Below, in pieces: positions 35,208 to 43,496 of a DNA stretch of 64,000 nucleotides; the stretch's first letter is position 1, and each line of letters begins with the position of its first letter. The DNA is from Sphingomonadaceae bacterium. Its GTDB lineage: Bacteria > Pseudomonadota > Alphaproteobacteria > Sphingomonadales > Sphingomonadaceae. The notes below the pieces were generated by a model. That model made no database searches, was not told where the DNA came from, and saw only the letters and a program-made list of their open reading frames with translations. Made by a program: the position numbers and the translations under genes. The DNA lies in the NCBI GenBank assembly GCA_025359425.1, contig JANYGC010000100.1, positions 1 through 64,000 of the forward strand, in the 5' to 3' direction.

Positions 35208-35651
35208 GTGGCGGATGCCCGCGAGCCGGTGATGGGCGTTGCTGAATTGGCGACGTTCTTTGCGGGAGCCTTTGCCGAGCGTGCTGGCGGAGCGACCACT
35301 ACGGTTGCCGAAATCGGGCCGGGCCGGGCGCTGGTCACGCTCGATCCCGAGCCCGTCAATCTGCGCCCCGGCAATCTCGTATCGGGTCCAACGCAGATGG
35401 GTTTGGCCGATCACGCGGCCTATGCCGTGATCCTGGCGCACATCGGCCCGGTTGCCATGGCGGTCACCAGCAACCTCAATTACAGTTTCCTGCGCGGCGT
35501 GCAGCCCAGGCGGCTCTATGCCGAAGCCCGGCTGCTCAGGCTCGGACGGCGGCTCGCCACGGTCGATGTGCAGCTCTATCAGGACGACCCGGAGCGGCCG
35601 GTCGGGCAAGCGACCGTTACTTACGCGCTGCCCGACGCCGGGTCCGCTTGA
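35208..35651 (+). CDS. PaaI-type hotdog thioesterase
   Basis: This 147-residue single-hotdog protein has the PaaI-like pattern: the GPTQMGLADHAAYAVILAHI helix region and VTSNLNYSFLRGVQPRR. It probably hydrolyses an acyl-CoA or protects against toxic acyl-CoAs. GTG 35208 starts three bases after folE. The gene sits exactly between two copies of the folE 3' end, which suggests it entered by recombination there. Confidence 0.85.
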   Translation: MADAREPVMGVAELATFFAGAFAERAGGATTTVAEIGPGRALVTLDPEPVNLRPGNLVSGPTQMGLADHAAYAVILAHIGPVAMAVTSNLNYSFLRGVQPRRLYAEARLLRLGRRLATVDVQLYQDDPERPVGQATVTYALPDAGSA

Positions 35652-35670
35652 AGGCTTTCAAGCACGTCCC

Positions 35671-35731
35671 CGGCTGCGTCCTCGACGGATCGTGCAGCCG
35701 CAAGGAAGCGCGCGCGTTGATGGGGTTTTAA
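35671..35731 (+). pseudogene. degenerate second copy of the folE 3' end
   Basis: 51 of 61 bases match folE 35144-35204, including the stop-codon region (TAG there, TAA here). In its own frame it reads GCVLDGSCSRKEARALMGF, against GCFLDDSRSRKEVLALMGF in folE. It is out of frame with the hotdog gene. Its last four bases overlap the stop codon of the convergent DUF3147-like gene. Confidence 0.75.
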
Positions 35732-36084
35732 ACTGGCAGACCGAGCTTTTTGCCGAGCGCCGTCATGGCCAGATAACCGGCGAACCCGCAGAGCACGAAC
35801 AAGGCCATCGCCACCGGGAGCGCGAGCCCGCGGCGCAGGACCAGCGCCAGCACGATGAACGCGGGCAGCGAGGCAATGACGTAGGCGGTGGACGACAGCG
35901 CCAGATCGGCAATCCGGTCACCCGAACCATCGTGCCACAGCCACAGCATCGTCAGGAACGAAACCAGCGGCAGGCTCGCCACCAGTCCGCCCCAGCCGGG
36001 GCTCCGCCGCGCCAGTTCGGAGGCGGCGGCGATCAGGACGCCCGAGACGAGCGCCTTGATCGCCAGCTGCCACCAGAGGTTCAA
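35728..36084 (-). CDS. DUF3147-like small membrane protein
   Basis: This 118-residue protein has about four hydrophobic helices and matches the DUF3147 layout: a short cytoplasmic loop with RRSPGWGG after the first span, LVASLPLVSFLTMLWLWHDG, and an AYVIASLPAFIVLALVLRRG segment. The family has no known function. Its start overlaps the peroxiredoxin stop by four bases, so it is co-translated with it. Confidence 0.8.
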   Translation of the reverse strand: MNLWWQLAIKALVSGVLIAAASELARRSPGWGGLVASLPLVSFLTMLWLWHDGSGDRIADLALSSTAYVIASLPAFIVLALVLRRGLALPVAMALFVLCGFAGYLAMTALGKKLGLPV

Positions 36085-36560
36085 AGGTTTTCGAGCATGT
36101 GCTCGGCCGAGCTGACCTTGAATTCGCCCGGGCCTTCGACGAACAGCTGCTCGACCGTGCCGTCGTTGACCACCATCGAGAAGCGCTGGCCTCGTTTGCC
36201 CAGGCCGTAGGCGCTACCGTCCATCGTCAGGCCGAGCGCTGCGGCAAAATCGCCGTTGCCGTCCGCCAGCATGGTGACATCGTCCGACCCGCCGCTCTTG
36301 TTCCACGCGCCGAGCACGAACGGATCGTTGACTGCCGTGCAGGCGATCTCGTCGATCCCTTTGGCTTTGAGCTCACCGGCCTTGTCGACGAAGCCGGGCA
36401 GGTGCTTGGCCGAGCAGGTCGGGGTGAAGGCGCCGGGGACCGAGAACAGTGCGACGCGCTTGCCGGCGAAATAGTCGGCGCTCTGCACGGCATCGGGGCC
36501 TTCTGCGGTGGCCTTGACCAATTTCACGTCGGGCAGCTTGTCGCCAACAGCGATCGTCAT
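36081..36560 (-). CDS. peroxiredoxin (Prx5 type)
   Basis: This 159-residue peroxiredoxin has the peroxidatic cysteine C49 in VPGAFTPTCSAKHLPGF. It reduces peroxides using a thiol donor, for example the thioredoxin encoded later in this window or glutathione. ATG 36560 follows AGGAGA. Upstream, 175 bases separate it from a divergent secreted-protein gene. Confidence 0.93.
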   Translation of the reverse strand: MTIAVGDKLPDVKLVKATAEGPDAVQSADYFAGKRVALFSVPGAFTPTCSAKHLPGFVDKAGELKAKGIDEIACTAVNDPFVLGAWNKSGGSDDVTMLADGNGDFAAALGLTMDGSAYGLGKRGQRFSMVVNDGTVEQLFVEGPGEFKVSSAEHMLENL

Positions 36561-36735
36561 AACTTTTCTCCTGGTTGGAATTTTCGAGATTCTCGAACGG
36601 AATATAGGGGTTAAGGGCCAGCCTGCAACGGCGCGGCGAACGGTTAATTTCGCTTTACTGCCCCGCTTTAAGATTGAGTAAACGAGTTCAGCGATTGTCG
36701 TGGTTGCGGGATACGGGCCCGCCGGGAGACTACAC

Positions 36736-37188
36736 ATGACGATCAAGGGGTTTGCGGCCTGCGTTGCCGCAGCGGGTATGGTTTTGTCTTTTCCAGCCGC
36801 AGCTGGCGGGATGGGTCAGGCTGAGAAGATCCGCCGGCTGGACATCATGCTGATGGTCACCGGGCTGCGCTGCCGCACCACGGCGAACAATTTCCAGCGT
36901 GAATACGGCCGCTTCACCACCAATCACATCGGCGAACTCAACGCCGCCGCGCGCGAGCTCAAGGCAGATTACGCTGCCAAACTGGGTCCGGCCAAGGCCG
37001 ACCACGCGCTCGACAAGCTCAGCGTCCAGATGGCCAATCAGTACGGGCAGGGCCATCCCTGGCTCAATTGCGGCCAGCTCAAGCAGGTTGCCAGTACGCT
37101 GGCCGATATGCGCGGGCTCCAGCCGCTGGTCGAAGCGGCCAATGACCTGCTCGATGACGGTGCACACCAGATGGCCTGGCTGCGCTGA
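36736..37188 (+). CDS. small secreted protein of unknown function
   Basis: This 150-residue protein has a signal peptide (about residues 1-23, ending SFPAAAGG). The mature part is helical, with two conserved-looking cysteines (LRCRTTANNF and WLNCGQL) that could form a disulfide. GGGAGA precedes the ATG at 36736. A GC-rich hairpin (37201-37226) follows the stop. No family was recognised. Its location just upstream of ahcY may lead to mis-annotation by neighbourhood. Confidence 0.75.
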   Translation: MTIKGFAACVAAAGMVLSFPAAAGGMGQAEKIRRLDIMLMVTGLRCRTTANNFQREYGRFTTNHIGELNAAARELKADYAAKLGPAKADHALDKLSVQMANQYGQGHPWLNCGQLKQVASTLADMRGLQPLVEAANDLLDDGAHQMAWLR

Positions 37189-37370
37189 GCCATACAGCTT
37201 CCCGCCGCTTTTGACGGGGCGGCGGGACGGGGGCGATGGATCGGGGGCAGGATTGAGACCAAATCTTTCCGGTTCGGGTGAAGCGGCACGCGCGGCGGGC
37301 GGGCCGGGCTGACGCTTCACCGCCGCTCCCGTGCGGCTACTTCGACCCGGGTTCGCCGGGTTCGCAAAAC

Positions 37371-37390
37371 ATATAAAGCAATCTTTATAT
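37371..37390. promoter_or_regulatory. candidate operator palindrome upstream of ahcY
   Basis: ATATAAAG-CAAT-CTTTATAT is a perfect 8-4-8 inverted repeat about 100 bases before the ahcY GTG. ArsR-family regulators of S-adenosylhomocysteine metabolism (SahR) are known to control ahcY in Proteobacteria; that this is a SahR-type site is inference. Confidence 0.5.
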
Positions 37391-37417
37391 TTGCCTCTCG
37401 CGGCGCGCGGGGCTAAG

Positions 37418-37447
37418 GGCGGCGTCATTCGTGGCGCCGCCTCTTTT
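37418..37447 (+). terminator. attenuator-like hairpin in the ahcY leader
   Basis: GGCGGCG (37418-37424) pairs with CGCCGCC (37435-37441), followed by TCTTTT. An upstream GCGGCG (37400-37405) could pair with the same 3' arm, giving a mutually exclusive fold. Confidence 0.45.
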
Positions 37448-37492
37448 GATGCGAGGAACGGCGCCCGGTCCAATTTCACAGGAGCTTACCCC

Positions 37493-38911
<1,419 letters not shown>

Positions 38912-38921
38912 GTCCAGCCTG

Positions 38922-38949
38922 ACTTCCGCCGGACAATTCCGGCGGAAGT
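38922..38949 (+). terminator. hairpin after ahcY
   Basis: A perfect 11-bp stem ACTTCCGCCGG/CCGGCGGAAGT with loop ACAATT starts ten bases after the ahcY stop codon. There is no T-tract, so partial read-through into divL is possible. Confidence 0.5.
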
Positions 38950-38999
38950 AGGTGGGCGGACGCTTGCCAATCATCCCCCTCGCGCATAGCGATGGAGCG

Positions 39000-41357
39000 A
39001 TGACGCTCACCCCCAATTCGCTCGTCTTGCTGGGCTTGCTGCTCGCGGCCTGGACGATTGCGGCGCTGTGGGCATTGCTCGGTGCGCGGGCACGGGTGCG
39101 CAAGGCCGAGGCCGGCCAGCGCCATGCGCGGCGGCTGGCGCGGATGGTCGATGAAAGCCCGGCCTTGCCGCTGCTGGTAAGGGCCGACGGCAAGATCGAA
39201 GCGCCGCAGCGCCTCGCCAACTGGCTCGGGCTCGACGCCGTGCCGCAATTCCTGACCGAGCTTGACGGTGGGCGGATCGATGGCGGCGGCGGCGGGTTGA
39301 CCAAGGAACAATTGGACGAACTGACCGAAGCGGTGCGGGTAACCCAGCGCACCGCCGCGCCGTTCCGCATGGTGGTTACTCCGCGCGGCTCGAAGCGCAG
39401 CCTCGCCCTGCGCGGCCACCTCGCCGATCCCCAGGTTTCACCCGGCGGCGCAGCACTGGTCTGGCTGTTCGATTTCTCCGACAGCGAGAGCGAACTGGTC
39501 CAGCTGCGCGATGATGCGGCGCGCGCGCAGGGGGATTTCCATGCCTTGGTCGGCTTGATCGAGGCTGCGCCGATGCCGATGTGGTTCCGCGGCCCCGAGG
39601 GTGAGCTCAGGCTGGTCAACCACGCCTATGTCCGCGCGGTCGGCGGGCAGGACGCGCGGCAAGTTGTGGCCGATGGGACCGAGCTGGTCGAGAGCGTTGA
39701 CGGTCTGACTGCGCAGCAAGTCGCGCTCCAAGCGGCGGGCAAGCAGCTCCCGATCGAGCGCATGGTCTCCGCCACGATCGACGGCCAGCGGCGGGCCTTG
39801 CGCGTGTCGGACCTGCCGCTCGGCAAGGAAGGGATTGCCGGCTACGCGGTCGATGTCGAGGAGATGGAGGAGCTGGGCCGTTCGCTCCGCGCGTTCCGCG
39901 ATGCGCAGCGCGCGATGCTTGACCAGCTCGCCGCCGGGGTCGCGCAGTTCGATGCCAAACGCCAGCTGACTTTCGCCAACCCGCCGTTCCAGCGGATCTT
40001 CGCGCTGACCCCCAAAGTGCTGCTCGACCAGCCGCCGTTCGAACGCCTGCTCGATCTGGCGCGCGACGCCGGACGGGTTCCCGAAGCACGCGATTTCCCG
40101 GCATGGCGGCGCGAGCGCGCGGGCTGGTTTACTGCGGGGGCGGTTCAGGAAGAGGCCTGGGTGCTGGCCGATGGGACGCATTTGCGGGTGGTCGCGCAGC
40201 CGCTGCCCGACGGCGGGCTGATCCTGATCGCCGAAGACCGGACCGAACAGCTGCGACTGTCGGCGGTGCGCGACACGCTGCTCCGGACCCGGACTGCGAC
40301 GTTCGACAGCCTGTTCGAATCGGTCGCGGTGTTTGCGCCTGACGGGCATCTGCAATTGTGGAACCGGCGCTTTGCCGCCGATTGGGGCCTGGAGGACAAT
40401 TTCCTCGACCAGCATCCGCGGATCGAATCGCTGCTCGAAAAGATCGCGCGGCGGCTGGCCAAGCCAATCAAGGCCAAGCAGGTCGGCGACGTGGTCCGCG
40501 CCGCCACGCTCGACCGTAAGCAGACCGGCGGCCGTGCGGTCCTCGCCGATGGCCGCACGCTCGAATTTGCCGGGGTGCCGCTGCCCGATGGCAATGGGCT
40601 GTTGACGGTGCTCGACATCACCGATTCGCAGAAAGCCGCCGAAGCGCTCAAGCAGCGTGCCGCCGCGCTTGAGGAAGCCGACGCGATGAAGACGCGTTTC
40701 CTCGCCAACATGAGCTATGAATTCCGCACCCCGCTGACTTCGATCGGCGGGTTTGCCGAACTGCTCGAAGCCGGGCTGGGCGGCGAGCTGTCGAGCGACG
40801 GGAAAGACTATATCAGCGCGATCCGCCAGTCGGTCGATCGGCTCGCCGAGCAGATCGAAGCGGTGCTCGACTTGTCGCAAAGCGAGGCCGGGATGCTCCC
40901 GCTCGCGCACGAGGAGTTCGAATTGCTGCCGTTCGTGCAGGCCCTTGCCGAAGACCGCGCGGGGCGGATCAGTGCCGCCGGCCTCACGCTCGACTTGCGC
41001 GCCGACAAGAGCGCGGGGCGGCTGGTCGGCGATCAGCGCCGGCTTGGCCGGGCGATTGGTCACCTGATCGACAACGCCATCGCGGCGACCCCGCATGGCG
41101 GGCGCGTGCTGGTTGAGCTGGGCGGCCACAAGGGCAAGGCGCGGATCGTGATATCGGACAACGGCGCCGGGATGGACGCCGCGACGCTCGCGCGTGCGCT
41201 CGAAGGGATCAAGGTCAGCGCTGACGGCAAAAGCGTCGAGCGCCGCCAGGGGCTGGGGCTGCAGCTTGCACGCCGTCTGATCGAGGCGCACGGCGGCACG
41301 CTCGAACTGCTGTCCGAACCGGGGCAGGGAACCGCGGCGATTGTTGAATTGCCGTGA
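39000..41357 (+). CDS. divL: DivL-type pseudo-histidine-kinase (cell-cycle regulator)
   Basis: The 785-residue protein has an N-terminal membrane helix (about residues 5-22), then several PAS-like sensor domains, a dimerisation region and a HATPase domain. The phospho-acceptor His is replaced by Tyr: the H-box reads NMSYEFRTPLTS with Y573. The ATP-binding boxes are intact (HLIDNAIAAT, DNGAGMD, GLGLQLARRL). His-to-Tyr at this place is the hallmark of DivL, which in Caulobacter senses DivK phosphorylation and controls CckA-CtrA. ATG 39000 has GGAG in front. It opens a seven-gene overlapped block. Confidence 0.9.
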   Translation: MTLTPNSLVLLGLLLAAWTIAALWALLGARARVRKAEAGQRHARRLARMVDESPALPLLVRADGKIEAPQRLANWLGLDAVPQFLTELDGGRIDGGGGGLTKEQLDELTEAVRVTQRTAAPFRMVVTPRGSKRSLALRGHLADPQVSPGGAALVWLFDFSDSESELVQLRDDAARAQGDFHALVGLIEAAPMPMWFRGPEGELRLVNHAYVRAVGGQDARQVVADGTELVESVDGLTAQQVALQAAGKQLPIERMVSATIDGQRRALRVSDLPLGKEGIAGYAVDVEEMEELGRSLRAFRDAQRAMLDQLAAGVAQFDAKRQLTFANPPFQRIFALTPKVLLDQPPFERLLDLARDAGRVPEARDFPAWRRERAGWFTAGAVQEEAWVLADGTHLRVVAQPLPDGGLILIAEDRTEQLRLSAVRDTLLRTRTATFDSLFESVAVFAPDGHLQLWNRRFAADWGLEDNFLDQHPRIESLLEKIARRLAKPIKAKQVGDVVRAATLDRKQTGGRAVLADGRTLEFAGVPLPDGNGLLTVLDITDSQKAAEALKQRAAALEEADAMKTRFLANMSYEFRTPLTSIGGFAELLEAGLGGELSSDGKDYISAIRQSVDRLAEQIEAVLDLSQSEAGMLPLAHEEFELLPFVQALAEDRAGRISAAGLTLDLRADKSAGRLVGDQRRLGRAIGHLIDNAIAATPHGGRVLVELGGHKGKARIVISDNGAGMDAATLARALEGIKVSADGKSVERRQGLGLQLARRLIEAHGGTLELLSEPGQGTAAIVELP

Positions 41358-41797
41358 TCGTCGCGCTGGCAGATCTCGCAGCCACGGCGGCGTTCGGCGC
41401 GCGGATTGCCGCTGTGCTGCGCCCCGGCGATGTTGTGGCATTGTCGGGCGGGCTCGGCGCAGGCAAGACCACTGTGGCGCGCGCGATCATCGCCGCATTG
41501 GGGCATCGGGGTGAAGTGCCATCGCCCAGTTTCGCGATCATCGAAACCTACGATCCACCCGCGCTGCGGCTCCCGCTGGTCCATGCCGATTTTTACCGGG
41601 TCGAGGATCCGGCCGAGCTCGATGAATTGGGGCTCGACCATTACCGCGAGGGTGCGGCGCTGCTGGCCGAATGGCCCGAGCATGCTGGCGGCTTTGCGCA
41701 CGAACCGGCGTGCTTGGCGATCCGGCTCGAAGCTGCGGACACCGGGCGGATTGCCATTGTCGAGCCGGGGCAAGATTGGCTAGAGCGGCTGCCATGA
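41354..41797 (+). CDS. tsaE: tRNA t6A ATPase TsaE
   Basis: TsaE is the ATPase of the complex that makes threonylcarbamoyl-A37 on ANN-reading tRNAs. The 147-residue protein has Walker A GGLGAGKTTVARAI, the SPSFAIIETYD loop and HADFYRVEDPAELDELG. GTG 41354 overlaps the divL stop (GTGA), and its end overlaps the next start (ATGA). The pairing with amgK is common in Alphaproteobacteria. Confidence 0.93.
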   Translation: MIVALADLAATAAFGARIAAVLRPGDVVALSGGLGAGKTTVARAIIAALGHRGEVPSPSFAIIETYDPPALRLPLVHADFYRVEDPAELDELGLDHYREGAALLAEWPEHAGGFAHEPACLAIRLEAADTGRIAIVEPGQDWLERLP

Positions 41798-42777
41798 GTG
41801 CAGCCCTGCCCGCCGAAGTCGAGACCTTCCTGAGCCAAGCCGGATGGGGCGGGGCGGAGATCGCTGCGCTGCCCGGCGATGCTTCATTCCGGCGCTATTT
41901 CCGGGTCACGCTCGGGGCGAAAACCGCGATGCTGATGGATGCGCCGCCGCCCAACGAGGACCCCGCGCCATACCTGCGCGCAGCCAAATGGCTTGACGCC
42001 AACGGCTTGCGCGCCCCGCACATCCACGCCGAGGATGCCGCGCGCGGGCTGGTCCTGATCGAGGACTTCGGCGACGTGCGGATGCGCGAATACCTCGACC
42101 AATGGCCCAGCGACGAGCGCACGATCTATACCACCGCGGTCGATACGCTGGTCGAATTGCACCGGCTGCCCTCGGGCCCATTTCTCGATTACTCGCTGGC
42201 TGAGTACAAGCGCGAAGCCCAGCTGTTCACCGAATGGTACTGCCCCGCGCAAGGCCTCAAGGTCGATACCGAGGGTTATGTCCGGGCGTGGGAGCAGACG
42301 CTGGGTGAACTGCTCGCCCGGCAGCGCGTCGGGGTTTGCGTGCTGCGCGATTATCACGCCGAAAACATCATGTTGCTGGGCAGTCTTGAGAAGCAGGGTC
42401 TGCTCGATTTCCAGGACGCGCTGGCCGGACACAAGGCCTACGACCTGGTCTCGCTGCTGCAGGACGCGCGGCGCGACGTGTCGACCCAGCTCGAAGCGGA
42501 GATGTTCGATTACTATGTCCGCAAGACCGGCGAAGGAGCCGAATTCCTCGGCGACTACGCCCGGCTCGGGGCGCAGCGCAACGCCAAGATCGTCGGCATT
42601 TTCGTGCGGCTGTGGCAGCGCGACGGCAAGCCGCGCTATCTCGACTATATCCCGCGGGTCTGGGCCTTGCTCGAACGCGATCTCACTCATCCCGCGCTGG
42701 TGCCGGTCGCGCGATGGTTCGCAGCCAACATCCCGGCAGAGCTTCGCGCCGCCGGGGGCGGGACGTGGACCTTGTGA
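41794..42777 (+). CDS. amgK: anomeric MurNAc/GlcNAc kinase
   Basis: This 327-residue aminoglycoside-phosphotransferase-fold kinase has the catalytic loop VLRDYHAENIML and the metal site LLDFQDALAGH. Next to MurU, this fold is AmgK, which phosphorylates MurNAc (and GlcNAc) at C1 in the cell-wall recycling route that bypasses de novo UDP-MurNAc synthesis and raises fosfomycin tolerance. The assignment rests on fold plus neighbour. ATG 41794 overlaps tsaE; its end overlaps murU (GTGA). Confidence 0.9.
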   Translation: MSAALPAEVETFLSQAGWGGAEIAALPGDASFRRYFRVTLGAKTAMLMDAPPPNEDPAPYLRAAKWLDANGLRAPHIHAEDAARGLVLIEDFGDVRMREYLDQWPSDERTIYTTAVDTLVELHRLPSGPFLDYSLAEYKREAQLFTEWYCPAQGLKVDTEGYVRAWEQTLGELLARQRVGVCVLRDYHAENIMLLGSLEKQGLLDFQDALAGHKAYDLVSLLQDARRDVSTQLEAEMFDYYVRKTGEGAEFLGDYARLGAQRNAKIVGIFVRLWQRDGKPRYLDYIPRVWALLERDLTHPALVPVARWFAANIPAELRAAGGGTWTL

Positions 42778-43496
42778 ACGGCGAACTGGTCAGCGACACC
42801 GCAATGGTCATGGCCGCTGGTCTGGGCAAACGGATGCTGCCGCTGACTGCCGATCGCCCCAAGCCGCTGGTCGAGGTGGGCGGGCGTGCGCTGATCGATC
42901 TCATGCTCGATCATCTCGCCGATGCCGGGGTGACCAAGGCGGTCGTCAACGTCCATTACCTGCCCGAAATGGTCGAGGCGCACCTTGCCCGGCGCGTCGT
43001 TCCGCGCGTGGCCTTCTCCGACGAGCGCGGGGTTCTGCTCGAAACCGGCGGCGGGATGCTGCGCGCGTTGCCGCAGCTGCCCGATCCGTTTGTCTGCGTG
43101 AACAGCGATAACGTGTGGATCGATGGGCCGCGCAACACGCTGCTCGATCTGTCGGACGCCTGGGACCCGGCGCGGATGGACGCACTGCTGCTGGTGGTGC
43201 CGCGCGAACGGGCGTTCGAACACCGCGGCAAGGGTGATTTCCATCTCGAGCCTGATGGGCGGCTGCGGCGACGCGGACCGGACGAGGCGAGCGCGCCATA
43301 CATCTTCATCGGCGCGCAAATCGTCTCGCACCGGCTGTTGCGCGATGCGCCTGCGGGGGCGTTTTCGACCATGGTGCTGTGGGAGCGCTCGATTGGCGAG
43401 GGCCGGCTCTACGGCGTCGAGCATCGCGGATCGTGGTACGACGTCGGCACTCCCGCCGCGATTACTCCAGCGGCGGCGGCTCTCGCGCTTGGCTGA
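42774..43496 (+). CDS. murU: MurNAc-1-phosphate uridylyltransferase
   Basis: This 240-residue nucleotidyltransferase has the N-terminal pyrophosphorylase loop MAAGLGKRMLPLTADRPKPL and the SDNVWIDG metal aspartate. It makes UDP-MurNAc from MurNAc-1-phosphate supplied by AmgK. GTG 42774 sits in the amgK stop. The MupP phosphatase of this route is not in the window. Confidence 0.92.
   Translation: MNGELVSDTAMVMAAGLGKRMLPLTADRPKPLVEVGGRALIDLMLDHLADAGVTKAVVNVHYLPEMVEAHLARRVVPRVAFSDERGVLLETGGGMLRALPQLPDPFVCVNSDNVWIDGPRNTLLDLSDAWDPARMDALLLVVPRERAFEHRGKGDFHLEPDGRLRRRGPDEASAPYIFIGAQIVSHRLLRDAPAGAFSTMVLWERSIGEGRLYGVEHRGSWYDVGTPAAITPAAAALALG

Larger units (their letters stand above)
37189..37492. other. 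ahcY leader and intergenic region
   Basis: No gene lies in this 304-base stretch. In order it holds a GC-rich hairpin with 8-bp arms (37201-37208 with 37219-37226), a very GC-rich middle part, a 20-base AT palindrome (37371-37390), a hairpin with T-tract (37418-37447) and the ahcY Shine-Dalgarno (AGGAGC near 37480). The AT palindrome stands out sharply in GC-rich sequence. Confidence 0.75.

Noticed and set aside
36644..36658. CtrA-like site TTAA-N7-TTAC between the peroxiredoxin and secreted-protein genes
   Set aside because: Only seven of eight bases fit and the AT-rich half-site is common; recorded but too weak to list.
37391..37492. Known SAH riboswitch in the ahcY leader
   Set aside because: I could not match the conserved core of the published SAH riboswitch; only a generic attenuator-like fold is supported.
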